Origin: Defluviicoccus sp046348835
Lineage (GTDB): Bacteria; Pseudomonadota; Alphaproteobacteria; Rhodospirillales; Defluviicoccaceae
Direction of reading: 5' to 3'
Assembly (NCBI GenBank): GCA_046348835.1
Contig: JAXMDM010000003.1
Span: 558,001-622,000 of the forward strand
DNA length: 64,000 nt
Shown here: piece by piece, positions 43,747-52,885 of the stretch
Position numbering within the stretch: position 1 is the first letter of the stretch
Layout of the letters: the number at the start of each line of letters is the position of its first letter
The notes under the pieces: model-generated
Databases searched by the model: none
The model's input: only the letters and a program-made list of their open reading frames with translations
What the model was told of the DNA's origin: nothing
Program-made: the position numbers and the translations under genes

Positions 43747-44616
43747 ATGATCAAAAATTTGATTTATGACGTTGGAATGAATAACGGTGACGATACCGCA
43801 TATTATCTTGCTAAAGGATTCCGGGTTGTTGCGATCGAGGCAAATCCAGTTCTGGCCGAAGAGACGTCACGGCGTTTCGAAGGTGAAATTGCGACCGGCG
43901 ATCTCGTCATTCTGAACGTTGGCGTTGCCGATGGTGAGGGTACGTTTCCTTTCTATATTTGCGACTCCAATCCGGAATGGAGCACATTTGAGGAATCGGT
44001 AGCCAAACAAAAGGGGGTCGTTTTCCATCAAGTCGCCGTTTCCTGCCGCCGCTTTCGGTCGATCCTTGATGAGTTCGGAACCCCCTATTACCTAAAGCTG
44101 GATATCGAGGGGGGTGAAATATTCTGTTTACGCGATCTCATTGTCTCCGATCTGCCTGACTATATCTCATTCGAGAAGACAGAAAGGTGGACCGATGAGT
44201 CGTTAGCATTACTGCATAACCTGGGATACAATCAATTTAAGCTAATCAGCCAGCACAATTACCTTCCGGTGGAATATCCACTGACATGGGAGCATAGGCG
44301 CTGGGACATAGCGAACCATCTTCTGAACAGCAGAAATTTCTTCTTGCGGGTTGTCCGAAAAGCCGGCGCCAGGGGGTGGCTCCAACGGCAGCTGGATCGG
44401 GGTCGTCGCCGGCCGGATTGGACATTTCTTCCGGGTAGTTCAGGCACCTTCGGCGAAGACACACCCGGCAAGTGGCAGACGTTCCAGGAAGCCGTCGAAA
44501 CGTTGGAAAAAGCCAATTCCTCTTTTCATGCAAAAGAGCCGAGCGTGTTTTGGGGCGATCAAAGCTATAGCTTCTGGGCCGATTTCCATGTGAAGAGGGG
44601 CATTCCGGAAAGCTAG
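43747..44616 (+). CDS. FkbM family methyltransferase, lower-GC
   Basis: A 289-residue FkbM methyltransferase with the SAM site YDVGMNNGDDTAYYLAKGFR, acid EANP, and the LKLDIEGGE block. FkbM enzymes methylate sugars or polyketides, often in surface polysaccharide loci. The start region and the first 500 bp are much richer in A+T than the neighbours (AAAAATATGATCAAAAATTTG at the start), which suggests transfer. It lies 290 bp downstream of a tRNA gene, but no integrase or second tRNA end is visible. Confidence 0.88.
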   Translation: MIKNLIYDVGMNNGDDTAYYLAKGFRVVAIEANPVLAEETSRRFEGEIATGDLVILNVGVADGEGTFPFYICDSNPEWSTFEESVAKQKGVVFHQVAVSCRRFRSILDEFGTPYYLKLDIEGGEIFCLRDLIVSDLPDYISFEKTERWTDESLALLHNLGYNQFKLISQHNYLPVEYPLTWEHRRWDIANHLLNSRNFFLRVVRKAGARGWLQRQLDRGRRRPDWTFLPGSSGTFGEDTPGKWQTFQEAVETLEKANSSFHAKEPSVFWGDQSYSFWADFHVKRGIPES

Positions 44617-44719
44617 GGCGCACGAAAACGGTTCGATGCGACGATTCCCGCATCCAAATCGGATCGCTTCGCCGCACCCCCTCCGCGGGGATGCGAACCC
44701 AGCCCGGATTGGTCCGCCC

Positions 44720-44938
44720 TTAGGCGGAGGCCGGAAGCCTCATGCAGTCGGGAAACAGGCCGGCGATTTGCCGCACCAGCGCCTGCATCCGCTCGGTCTC
44801 CGCACGAATGGCTCGAAGAAACTGTCGCCGATCCTGATGGGACAGCCCGGCGCAGTGGTCGTCGAGGATCTCCGCCGCCGCCTGGATGGCTGCCAGTCGG
44901 TTCAATAGCTCCTCTTCCGTCGCCTCTGTCCTGGGCAC
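44720..44938 (-). CDS. Stand-alone HisKA-like helical protein (72 aa)
   Basis: Starts at GTG 44938 with an AGAGGAGAAC Shine-Dalgarno. The sequence LLNRLAAIQAAAEILDDHC, LSHQDRRQFLRAIRAETERM and QALVRQIAGLF follows the pattern of a HisKA dimerisation hairpin, but the phosphate-accepting His-Glu is replaced (LAAIQAAAE) and there is no ATPase domain. It might dimerise with a sensor kinase or be an unrelated helical protein. Confidence 0.6.
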   Translation of the reverse strand: MPRTEATEEELLNRLAAIQAAAEILDDHCAGLSHQDRRQFLRAIRAETERMQALVRQIAGLFPDCMRLPASA

Positions 44939-45103
44939 GTACTGTTCTCCTCTTAAATCGCGGGGCGCCGCTCACACGGCGTCTCCTCCTAGCTTGCACC
45001 AACCTCCGACTCGAATCAAATAGGGAGATGTGCGCATGGCATAAAGATGCGATCGACAGAAGCAATTTTCATGCCTGCGCCTCGAGGTGCAACGAGGGAA
45101 CCC

Positions 45104-45310
45104 ATGAACGACACGCAGGTGCGGAAATTCAGCGGCATCGCTCCGGCTCTGAAGCAGGTCGCCGTGTGCCTGCCGCCGGTGATCCTTTCGCTCGTCGGGC
45201 TGGCCGTTCTGGCGCGGGAGAAGCGCGGCAGGCCGGCGGCGACCCTGGCGGCGGCGGGGCGGACGGGACCTGCCGCCGTGCCGACGGGGCGACGCGCCGG
45301 GGGCGGTTGA
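45104..45310 (+). CDS. Small single-pass membrane protein (68 aa)
   Basis: Start ATG 45104 follows GAGGGA. One hydrophobic helix (VAVCLPPVILSLVGLAVLA), then a basic Ala/Gly-rich cytoplasmic-type tail. No family recognised. It diverges from the HisKA-like gene. Confidence 0.5.
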   Translation: MNDTQVRKFSGIAPALKQVAVCLPPVILSLVGLAVLAREKRGRPAATLAAAGRTGPAAVPTGRRAGGG

Positions 45311-45349
45311 GGCGCGCGACGGCTCTCTCGACCGGTCTCCGCCGGCCGC

Positions 45350-46039
45350 TCAGCGGCAGACACGCCAGCGGCCCATGTCCAGGTGGAAGTGGTCGCGATG
45401 GGCGGGGTTGTAGTCCGGACCGAGCACGCCGACGAAGACCCGACAGCCGCCGTCGCGGACATCCCGCAGGAAGGCACGGCTGGCGCCGTCGCCGCTAGCC
45501 CAGTCGCGCACCGGCACCACCCGGCCGCTGGCGAGGCGGAAGCCGGTCACGTCGATGGCGTTGGCCGTCGCGTGCTCACTGGCCGGTCCCGTCTCCCGGC
45601 CGTAGACGCGCCGACAGGCATAGGTCCCGGCGTGCTCGATGCGGCGGACGCCGACACCGAACCGATGGCGCGCCGCCGGGTCCACCACGTCCCGCATCCA
45701 AAGCTGCAGCGCCGCGGCCAGCGGGCAGCTCACCCGCACCGGTCCGCCGGCAAAGTCCGCCGGCCCGCCGGCCAGGGCGACGGCACCGGTGTAGCCGCAG
45801 AAGCCCTCTTCGGTTCGGTCGGGAACGGGCTGGAAGGCCATGGCGGCCCGGCTCAGCAGCGTCCGGCATCGACTTTCGTCCCCGGCCAGCCGGGAGAGCT
45901 TGGCGCCGGTCGCCCAGCCGACGGGGTCGGCGAGCGACAGCGGCGCCAGGGGCGAGTGCTTGGGCGGAAGCTCCCGCATCAACCCAAGACCGACGACGGC
46001 CAAGGCCACGCCGACGACGATGATGTTGAACCCGCTCAT
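45350..46039 (-). CDS. Extensin-like C-terminal domain protein (putative peptidoglycan peptidase)
   Basis: A 229-residue envelope protein with an N-terminal hydrophobic anchor. The extensin-like domain shows SEHATANAIDVTGFRLASG and NPAHRDHFHLDMG, whose His and Asp residues match the zinc site of LAS peptidases. Six cysteines are present. It probably trims peptidoglycan cross-links. The gene lies between a small membrane protein and RlpA, so this is an envelope cluster. Confidence 0.87.
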   Translation of the reverse strand: MSGFNIIVVGVALAVVGLGLMRELPPKHSPLAPLSLADPVGWATGAKLSRLAGDESRCRTLLSRAAMAFQPVPDRTEEGFCGYTGAVALAGGPADFAGGPVRVSCPLAAALQLWMRDVVDPAARHRFGVGVRRIEHAGTYACRRVYGRETGPASEHATANAIDVTGFRLASGRVVPVRDWASGDGASRAFLRDVRDGGCRVFVGVLGPDYNPAHRDHFHLDMGRWRVCR

Positions 46040-46101
46040 CGGCGTTCGCCATCGCCGGGGGCGCGGACATTGGCCACCTGGAACGTCGTTCCTGGGCTCG
46101 T

Positions 46102-46521
46102 CTACTCGCTCGGGGCCTCGACCTTGACCCGCGCGACCCCGTCATCCTTCATCTCGAGCCGTTCCGCCGCCGCTTTCGACAGGTCGATCACCCGACCGCC
46201 GGCATAGGGACCGCGATCGTTGATCTCCACCTTCACCTGCTTGCCGTTCTCCAGATTGGTGACCGTCGCCTTGGTGCCGAGGGGCAGCTGGCGATGGGCG
46301 GCGGTGAGATCGTGCTGGTCATAGGTCTCACCCGAGGCGGTTTTGCGGCCGTGGAACCCCGGTCCGTACCAGGACGCCAGGCCGCGCTGGACGAAGGTCG
46401 GCAGGCGCTGCGCCTCCGCTTCCATGCGCGGCAGCGCCAGGATCCCCAACGCGATGACCGCGGCGATAAGTCCGGCGGCGCTTAAGCCGACCCAAAGCGT
46501 CCATTTCCTCCGTCTGTCCAT
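46102..46521 (-). CDS. rlpA: RlpA family septal-ring lytic transglycosylase-like protein
   Basis: A 139-residue protein with one N-terminal membrane helix and a double-psi beta-barrel: GLASWYGPGFHGRKTASGE, LPLGTKATVTNLENGK and INDRGPYAGGRVIDLSKAAA. It lacks the SPOR domain, so septal targeting is uncertain. The Shine-Dalgarno AAGGAGGAGGA is strong. It acts in the periplasm on peptidoglycan. Confidence 0.9.
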   Translation of the reverse strand: MDRRRKWTLWVGLSAAGLIAAVIALGILALPRMEAEAQRLPTFVQRGLASWYGPGFHGRKTASGETYDQHDLTAAHRQLPLGTKATVTNLENGKQVKVEINDRGPYAGGRVIDLSKAAAERLEMKDDGVARVKVEAPSE

Positions 46522-46824
46522 GTTCCTCCTCCTTTTTATTCATGGTGGGCGCGGATTCGGCCGGCTGTCGACCGCCGTTGTCGCGGCGGCCAGCCGGGTC
46601 CGACGGTGTTAAACACGGCAACCGGCGCCTGGATCCCGATTTGACCCAAACGTGGTAGCCGTTTCGCGCAGGGAGGAATTAAGCGTCGCTCACCATTCGC
46701 GTGATAAGCGATCGCGCCGGACTGTCAGTGGCCGGACCGTCACCGGAAAGTGTGCATGAGGCCCGGTGCCGAGACGGCACGCGCGAGGGGGAGGCGCCTG
46801 GCGCGGGCCGACCGGGGGAATGCC
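46522..46824. other. Gene-free stretch between DUF2934 and rlpA genes
   Basis: About 303 bp between two minus-strand genes. It is GC-rich apart from TTAATT near 46680; no gene or terminator is visible. It probably holds the rlpA promoter. Confidence 0.4.
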
Positions 46825-47628
46825 CTAGCGCGCCGACGGGGGCACGTCTTCGGTCAGGGCCAGCCGGCGCCTTTTCGCCGCCGTTGTCGGCCTCTTCCGC
46901 GGCGGGGAAGCGGCTTCGACTTCGGCGGTCTTGACCGGTTCCGCCGCCGCCGCCGGCTTGGTTGCGGCGGGGGATGCCGCTTCCGCAGCGGCACGGTCGC
47001 GTCCGTCCTCCGCCTCCGCCTGCTGCTGCGTCGCCATCGTCGCTTGCCGCCGGCGCTGCCTCTCGTGCGCTTCGGCGACGACCTCGTCGGACGGCGGCGG
47101 CGGGGCTGCCGACATCCGCGCCAATGTGGCCAGCGTCTGCTTTTCGGCTTCCAGCCAGAAGTCGAGGGCGCAGCCGTACTGCCGTCCCGCCGCCTCCCAG
47201 AGGTTGTGGGCGGCAGCCTGGATCTGCTCCATGTAGGCCGCCGGCGACAGCCTCGGCAATTCGCGGATCCAGGGTTCGACGGCCTCACCGGCCGGGCTGG
47301 TGGCGGCGGCAGCGCGCATCATCGCCATCACGTGGCGTTCCGCCGCCAGCCAGAAGTCTTGCGCCATGCCATACTGGCGGCCCGCCGACTCCCACATGTA
47401 CTCGGCGAGTTGGCGCACCTGGTCGACCGGCATCGCTTCCGGCAGGTCCGTCCGCTGTCGCGGCATCTCGATGGCGGTGCTCTGCACCCGCGTCGTCACC
47501 GCCATCATCTCCAGAACCATCTGCTCCGCCATGAGCCAGAAATCCATGGCGACGCCGTACGGCCGCGCCGCCGACTCCCAAAGCGGCCGGGCCAAAGCTC
47601 GAATTCGCTGTTCGACCAGTTGATCCAT
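46825..47628 (-). CDS. Protein with three DUF2934-like repeats
   Basis: A 267-residue protein with three copies of a DUF2934-type unit: LARPLWESAARPYGVAMDFW, LAEYMWESAGRQYGMAQDFW, AAHNLWEAAGRQYGCALDFW, each followed by a xAE helix. The rest is Ala-rich with a basic tail like histone H1 (RKRPTTAAKRRRLAL). Start ATG 47628 has GGGGA at a suitable distance; a GTG at 47661 is worse. DUF2934 function is unknown; the tail suggests nucleic-acid or polyanion binding. Confidence 0.75.
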   Translation of the reverse strand: MDQLVEQRIRALARPLWESAARPYGVAMDFWLMAEQMVLEMMAVTTRVQSTAIEMPRQRTDLPEAMPVDQVRQLAEYMWESAGRQYGMAQDFWLAAERHVMAMMRAAAATSPAGEAVEPWIRELPRLSPAAYMEQIQAAAHNLWEAAGRQYGCALDFWLEAEKQTLATLARMSAAPPPPSDEVVAEAHERQRRRQATMATQQQAEAEDGRDRAAAEAASPAATKPAAAAEPVKTAEVEAASPPRKRPTTAAKRRRLALTEDVPPSAR

Positions 47629-47758
47629 CGTCAGTCGTTCCCCGAGGTCCTTGTTGATCACAGTCTAACGTAAAGTCCGCAAAATGATCAGGGAGAAGTT
47701 GCTCGGCGGGGGGTCGGTTCCATCCGACGGGTGACCGACGCTGATTGTCAACGGCGAT

Positions 47759-49738
47759 ATGGAATCTCTGCCACGGTTCGGTCGCGGATATATACTTCGG
47801 GATGCGCACCGTCGACGGATGCCATCGGAGCGGGCCGAGGAGAAGCGGGTGGGGGCGGGAAGGGAAATTGCCGGCGACGACGAGCGGGAGGACCGGTTCT
47901 TACGGCTGACCGGCCAGAGACGGGTCCTGCTTCTCGTCCTGATCATGACGGCGGCGGCCGTCGCCCTCGGCTGCATCGCCGTGCTGATCCTTTACGAGGT
48001 GGCTTTCGAGCGTGACCGGGAGCGATTATCCGATCTGGCGCGGAACATGGCGGCCAATATCGCCGCCATCAGCGACAGCCTGCAGCAGAGCGGGATGAGC
48101 GCCGACGAAGCGCGGGAGACGGCGCTCCGCATGCAAACCGAAGCCCGCTCCCAGGCGCACGGGCTGGGTGAAACGGGCGAGTTCGCCCTGGCGGAACGTC
48201 GCGGCGACACCATCGTCTACCGCATCCGCGATCGCGCCAACCCGATCGACAAACCGCTGATCCTGCCCCTCAAGCCCGACGCAGGGAGCCAAGACGGTCC
48301 CGGCGGGGCGATGCGCCGCGCCATCGCCGGTGAGGCCGGCACCGTCGTCGGTCTCGATTACCAGGGCGTTCCGGTGGTCACCGCCTATGAGCCGCTGCCC
48401 GAACTGGGGGCCGGGGTCGTCGTCGAGATCAACATGGCCGAATTGCGGCACCCGTTCATCCGGGCGGCGATCGCCATCGGCCTGCTGGGCGTCGTCCTCG
48501 TCGCCCTCGGCACCACGCTGTTCTTTCGGATCACCGAGCCGATGCTATGGCAGCTCCGCCACAAGGAACGGCGCTACCGGCACCTGGTGGAGCAGATGGA
48601 TCAGGGGATCATCGTCCTGCGCGCCGTCGACGAGGGCCGCGACTTCGTCATCCGCGACATGAACCCGGCCGGGGAGGCGATCGAACGGCAGCCGCGCGAC
48701 CAGCTCATCGGCAGGCGGATCAGCGAGGTTCTTCCCGCCGCGGTCGCCGCCGGCATGCTCGATCTCTGCCGCGCGGTGCGGCAGAGCGGGGTGGCCACCA
48801 GCCTGCACGATTTCGCCTATGCGGACGGACGCCGCCCCGGCTGGCGCGACTGCCGCATCTACCGCCTGTCGGAAGGGGACATCGTCTGCCTGTTCGAGGA
48901 CGTCACCGCCCGCCATGCCACCGAGGAGCGGCTGAAGCAGACCCAGAAACTGGAGGTGCTGGGCCAGCTCACCGGCGGCATCGCCCACGACTTCAACAAC
49001 GTCCTCGCCATCGTCATCGGCAACCTGCAGCTCCTCGACGAACGGATCGACGGCGAGGACAAAGACTTGCTGAGTGATGCCCTGTGGGCGGCGCAGCGCG
49101 GGGCGCAGCTCACCCATCAGCTGCTTGCCTATGCCCGCCAGCAGCCGCTCCATCCGTGCGAGACCAACATCAACGGGCTGATCCACGACATGACCGATCT
49201 GCTCCGCCGCACCCTCCACGCCTCCATCAGCATCAAGGAGCAACTGGCCTACGACCTGTGGCCGACCCTGATCGATCGCGTCCAGCTGGAGAGCGCCATC
49301 GTCAACCTCATCGTCAATGCCCGCGACGCCATGCCGTCCGGCGGCGATCTGACCATCGAGACCGTCAATGCCCATCTTGGCGAACGGGAAAAGATGGCCG
49401 GGGCCGAGCCGGTGGTCGCCGGCGAGTACGTCATGCTGGCGGTGCGGGATACCGGCATAGGGATGACGCCGGAGGTGGCCGAGCGGGCGTTCGAACCGTT
49501 CTACACCACGAAAGGGCCGGCGAGCGGCAGCGGCCTCGGCCTCAGCATGGTCTATGGCTTCGTCAAACAGTCGGGCGGCCACGTGCGGGTGGTGAGCAAG
49601 GAAGGCGGCGGGACGTCGGTCGAGCTGTTCCTGCCGCGGGTACGCGCCGGCGCAGCGGACGGCAACGCGGCAGAGGGTGACCCGGCAGAGGGGGACCCGG
49701 CGCCCGGGATGCTCGCCGCCGACGAGGCGGCGGCGTAG
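47759..49738 (+). CDS. Sensor histidine kinase with cache-like and PAS domains
   Basis: A protein of up to 659 residues (an ATG at 47819 is a possible shorter start). Two transmembrane helices enclose a periplasmic cache-like domain, then a PAS domain (YRHLVEQMDQGIIVLRAVDE). The kinase core is complete: H-box GGIAHDFNNVLAIVIGNLQL, N-box LIVNARDAMPSGG, G1 DTGIGMTPEV, G2 GSGLGLSMVYGF. It is of the FixL/NtrB-like subfamily. No response regulator is adjacent, and it has no receiver domain. Confidence 0.88.
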   Translation: MESLPRFGRGYILRDAHRRRMPSERAEEKRVGAGREIAGDDEREDRFLRLTGQRRVLLLVLIMTAAAVALGCIAVLILYEVAFERDRERLSDLARNMAANIAAISDSLQQSGMSADEARETALRMQTEARSQAHGLGETGEFALAERRGDTIVYRIRDRANPIDKPLILPLKPDAGSQDGPGGAMRRAIAGEAGTVVGLDYQGVPVVTAYEPLPELGAGVVVEINMAELRHPFIRAAIAIGLLGVVLVALGTTLFFRITEPMLWQLRHKERRYRHLVEQMDQGIIVLRAVDEGRDFVIRDMNPAGEAIERQPRDQLIGRRISEVLPAAVAAGMLDLCRAVRQSGVATSLHDFAYADGRRPGWRDCRIYRLSEGDIVCLFEDVTARHATEERLKQTQKLEVLGQLTGGIAHDFNNVLAIVIGNLQLLDERIDGEDKDLLSDALWAAQRGAQLTHQLLAYARQQPLHPCETNINGLIHDMTDLLRRTLHASISIKEQLAYDLWPTLIDRVQLESAIVNLIVNARDAMPSGGDLTIETVNAHLGEREKMAGAEPVVAGEYVMLAVRDTGIGMTPEVAERAFEPFYTTKGPASGSGLGLSMVYGFVKQSGGHVRVVSKEGGGTSVELFLPRVRAGAADGNAAEGDPAEGDPAPGMLAADEAAA

Positions 49739-49751
49739 GTCGGTCCGGGGA

Positions 49752-50672
49752 TCAATCGATGCGGGTGACCGAATAGAGGTCGACCGGAGTCGCCACCAGC
49801 CCGTAGAGCATCACCGCGCCCACCCCCAGCACCATCAGCGCCAGCAAAATGCGGATCTGCTCGCCGGCCATGCGGGCGCCGATGCGCACCCCGGCCTGGG
49901 CACCGACGACGCCGCCCACCAGCAGCATCACCGCCAGGACCACGTCCACCGTCTGCGTCGTCACCGATTGCAGGAAGGTGACGTTGGCGGTGACGAAGAC
50001 GATCTGAAACAGCGACGTGCCGATGACCACCTGTGACGGCATGCCGATGAGGTAGATCATCGCCGGCACCATGATGAAGCCGCCGCCGACGCCGAGGATC
50101 GCCGAGAGGAAGCCGACCAGGAAGCCGACCCCGGCCGGCAGCAGCGGCGAGATGTAGAGACGCGATTTGCGGAAGCGCATCTTCAGCGGCAGGGCATTCA
50201 GCCACGGGTATCGCCTCGGCCCCCGCGCCGTCCGCGTCCCGCCGCTGGCCCGGCGGCGGCGGGCGGCGGAGATGCTCTCCCACAGCATCAACGCCCCGAT
50301 ACTGCCGAGCAGCACGACGTAACAGACCGAGATGACCAGATCGATGTGGCCGACCTTCTTCAGCGAGCCGAACACCCAGACGCCGCCGCTGGATCCGGCG
50401 ATGCCGCCGACGAGAAGCACCACACCCATGCGGACATCGACGCCGTCGCGTCGCCAGTGGCCGATGACGCCGGAGATGGACGACCCCAGCACCTGGTTGG
50501 CGGCGCTGGCCACCGCGATCGGGGCCGGAATGCCGAGAAAGATGAGAAGCGGGGTGAGGAGGAAGCCGCCGCCGACGCCGAAGATGCCGGTGAGCACGCC
50601 GACGAATCCGCCCACGGCCAGCAGCAACAGAACATTCTGGCTGAGTTCGGCGATGGGGAGATAGATGTTCAC
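49752..50672 (-). CDS. TauE/SafE family sulfite/organosulfonate exporter
   Basis: A 306-residue membrane protein with about eight helices and two copies of the family motif: GVLTGIFGVGGGFLLTPLLI and FLSAILGVGGGFIMVPAMIY. Start GTG 50672; the open frame extends into the transposon's left end and is rejected. It exports small sulfur-containing anions in known cases. The IS1-type transposon is inserted 79 bp upstream of it. Confidence 0.87.
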   Translation of the reverse strand: MNIYLPIAELSQNVLLLLAVGGFVGVLTGIFGVGGGFLLTPLLIFLGIPAPIAVASAANQVLGSSISGVIGHWRRDGVDVRMGVVLLVGGIAGSSGGVWVFGSLKKVGHIDLVISVCYVVLLGSIGALMLWESISAARRRRASGGTRTARGPRRYPWLNALPLKMRFRKSRLYISPLLPAGVGFLVGFLSAILGVGGGFIMVPAMIYLIGMPSQVVIGTSLFQIVFVTANVTFLQSVTTQTVDVVLAVMLLVGGVVGAQAGVRIGARMAGEQIRILLALMVLGVGAVMLYGLVATPVDLYSVTRID

Positions 50673-50743
50673 GCGGGCATCGTTTACCGGCCTTGATCGG
50701 GGCCGTAGTCTACCATCGCTGGCGGCAATGCCGCCAGCACCGG

Positions 50744-50751
50744 CGCCCGCC
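50744..50751 (+). repeat. Left target-site duplication of the transposon
   Basis: CGCCCGCC, identical to the eight bases directly after the right inverted repeat (53921-53928). This marks a transposition event and fits the 8-9 bp duplications of IS1-type elements. Confidence 0.85.
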
Positions 50752-50772
50752 GGTAGTGTCTCAGTTTGAAAT
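50752..50772 (+). repeat. Left terminal inverted repeat
   Basis: Starts GGTAGTGTCTCAGTTTGAAA. The transposase stop codon (50761-50763) lies within it, as is common for such elements. Confidence 0.88.
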
Positions 50773-51645
50773 TGCATCGGCCGTTTTCCGGTAGGGACCG
50801 CGCTTCTTCGCCGGCTGGTCCGCATCCATCATCTCGACAATCTCGCGCCAGGTCCAAAGCCGATCGGTCAGACCGGCCGCCATCGCTGGCGTGACGCGAA
50901 GCGTCTTGTGGACGCGGATCCAGTTGTACCAAACGGCGTAGATCGCAACCATGTGGGCGTGGTTATCGAATTTCTTTGAGAAGCCGTTCGTCAGCCGCGT
51001 GAACCGACGCATCGACATCCGCATGGTCAGGTTTTGCCGCTCGGCATAGCTCGTGCTGATGTGGCTCGGATCGGGCTTGCCGGTGCAGCAGCGAGTGCGG
51101 GGGCCGACGATCACCGGCGGGCTGTAGCGACGCTGCCCTTCCGGCGCCTGGCCGAACAGCTTTTCGAGCATTGCGTAATCGACATCGGCGCCGAATGCCT
51201 CCTCCACCGCGTCCAGATAAGCCTTGTGGCCGTCACTGGTGAGCTGCACCCGGTTCGCCAGCCGGTCACGCACGTCGCACATGAACTCGCGGGCGTACTC
51301 GCCATCCCGGCCGCCAACGAGGTGAGCGACGATAAGCTTGGAGTCGGCATCGATCGCCGTCCAGGTCCAGACGTCGCCGGCGCCATCCGGGGCGGCCGTT
51401 GCCATCTTCACATTGCGCGCCTTGGCGTAGCAGAACGACCAAATCTCATCGACCTGCACCCGGCGAGCTTTCACATCCCGAACTTTGGCATCGTGGAAAC
51501 CGGCGCAGAACCTGCCGGCATCGACCAAAAGCTTTGCGACGGTGTTGATGCTCGTGTCGGTCAGCCGTGAGACCGACCGCATGGACGAGCCCTCGCAGAG
51601 GAGGTTCAGGATTTGGGAACGGGTGGCGATTGGGAGCTTGTTCAT
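50761..51645 (-). CDS. IS1 family transposase
   Basis: A 294-residue DDE transposase of the type annotated as IS1 in alphaproteobacteria. The N-terminal HTH reads TRSQILNLLCEGSSMRSVSR. Catalytic acids appear in VQVDEIWSFCYAK, WTAIDADSKLIVAHL and the conserved block STSYAERQNLTMRMSMRRFT. Start ATG 51645 (MNKLP) is favoured; TTG 51681 is possible. It appears intact, so the element may still be mobile. Confidence 0.9.
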   Translation of the reverse strand: MNKLPIATRSQILNLLCEGSSMRSVSRLTDTSINTVAKLLVDAGRFCAGFHDAKVRDVKARRVQVDEIWSFCYAKARNVKMATAAPDGAGDVWTWTAIDADSKLIVAHLVGGRDGEYAREFMCDVRDRLANRVQLTSDGHKAYLDAVEEAFGADVDYAMLEKLFGQAPEGQRRYSPPVIVGPRTRCCTGKPDPSHISTSYAERQNLTMRMSMRRFTRLTNGFSKKFDNHAHMVAIYAVWYNWIRVHKTLRVTPAMAAGLTDRLWTWREIVEMMDADQPAKKRGPYRKTADAISN

Positions 51646-51694
51646 ACCGTGCATGATATGAACTTTCATGCTTAGCGTCAAGTAAGAGCAGCAA

Positions 51695-52885
51695 TTACTT
51701 CAAGGTAGGCCGCTGCAGCGGTACGGGCTCGCGGGCGGATAGCGTCCCGTCATCGAGGTTGCAGAGCGTCTCTATCACTCGGGGTGCCAGGGATAACTCG
51801 CCTCTTAGGTCTTCCGCCCGCTTGCGGCCGGCCGCAAGGACCATCTCAACCGCCTTTTTTAGAAGGCGCGGCTGTTCGAGAGGGTAGCGGCTCGGGTCGT
51901 CAAGCGGCTCCTTGGTGCGCCATCTGCGTGCTGAAATCTGCTTGTAGAGATTGGTGATTTGGTACTCGTCGAAGACTCCGAGGTCCTTACAACGGAAGAC
52001 CATCGCTTGGATCGCCACCTTCCACCGTTCCTTCAACGCGACAAATGCATCTAGGCGCGTGGTGAACACCTCGTTCGGGAACGATTGGCGTGGCAGCAGG
52101 AGCGCACCGGCGAAGCGATTTGCCTCTGTCTCGATACGCTTTAGGATCTTTGGATCCTCGATGTCTTCCTGCCCGACCCCGCGATGGAGAACGAGATGAC
52201 CGATCTCGTGCGCAACATCGAACCGGGCGCGAACGGCGGATTCCTTCTCCGATGCCAGGAAAATGAACGGTCGCGCGCCGTTCCAGAATGAGAACGCCTC
52301 AATGCGCTCGCCGTCCATCCTCAGGCGGGCCGTGATAATCCCCTTGCTTTCGGCGAGGGCTAGCACGTTTGAGATGGGGCCATACCCTAGGCCCCAGAGC
52401 TTTCGGCATTCCGCGGCAGCATTCTCAATTTCCTCTTCTTCGTAAATGCCGCTCGGATCAGCCGGCACAACTGAAGGAAGCATTACTGGCGGGTAATTTA
52501 CGAGGTTGTCGAGGTAGCGGGCGATCTGCACCTCCCAACCCGCATAGGCGTCACACATCAGGTTGCGCCGTTTGGTTTCTGATCCGGACGCGCGAAAAAA
52601 GCGCGGGCCGAATGCGCCGAACCACTCGCGATCGGGTGCAGTGAAGTACGCGATCGGTTGCTGCAGCACTGCCGCAATTTTCGCGAGCGTGGCGGCTTCT
52701 GGGGTCTTTTCGCCCTGCTCAAAAGCAGAGATAGCCTGCCGTGTCTTTCCAATCGCCGCGCCAAGCTCAGCTTGGTTTAGGCGATTGGCGAGACGCGCGT
52801 CCTTTAGTCGACCCGGAATCAAACGACCGTTAGGTCCCCCACGGGTGGCGATAGGAAAGCCCAGGATGCTGTTACTCGTGACCAT
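51695..52885 (-). CDS. XRE-family HTH / ImmA-IrrE metallopeptidase fusion (cargo)
   Basis: A 396-residue protein. An XRE helix-turn-helix (about residues 26-80: LNQAELGAAIGKTRQAISAF) is fused to an ImmA/IrrE zinc peptidase with RFDVAHEIGHLVLHRG (HExxH) and the third ligand in ETEANRFAGALLLP. In known systems such proteins sense a signal and cleave or derepress a partner. Its start overlaps the end of the 216-residue gene by 14 bp, so the two are translated together. As cargo it may stabilise the element or act in defence. Confidence 0.85.
   Translation of the reverse strand: MVTSNSILGFPIATRGGPNGRLIPGRLKDARLANRLNQAELGAAIGKTRQAISAFEQGEKTPEAATLAKIAAVLQQPIAYFTAPDREWFGAFGPRFFRASGSETKRRNLMCDAYAGWEVQIARYLDNLVNYPPVMLPSVVPADPSGIYEEEEIENAAAECRKLWGLGYGPISNVLALAESKGIITARLRMDGERIEAFSFWNGARPFIFLASEKESAVRARFDVAHEIGHLVLHRGVGQEDIEDPKILKRIETEANRFAGALLLPRQSFPNEVFTTRLDAFVALKERWKVAIQAMVFRCKDLGVFDEYQITNLYKQISARRWRTKEPLDDPSRYPLEQPRLLKKAVEMVLAAGRKRAEDLRGELSLAPRVIETLCNLDDGTLSAREPVPLQRPTLK

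Noticed and set aside
43379..44720. Integrated island at tRNA-Val
   Set aside because: I found no second copy of the tRNA 3' end and no integrase in the window; only a composition shift supports transfer.
45383..46207. 274-codon plus-strand frame opposite the extensin-like gene
   Set aside because: No recognisable fold and it mirrors a gene with intact peptidase-like motifs on the other strand.
47629..47758. EcfG-type (GGAAC-N-CGTT) promoter upstream of the DUF2934 gene
   Set aside because: GGAAC is present on the minus strand, but the -10 part is AACTT at a spacing of about 18 and does not fit the consensus.
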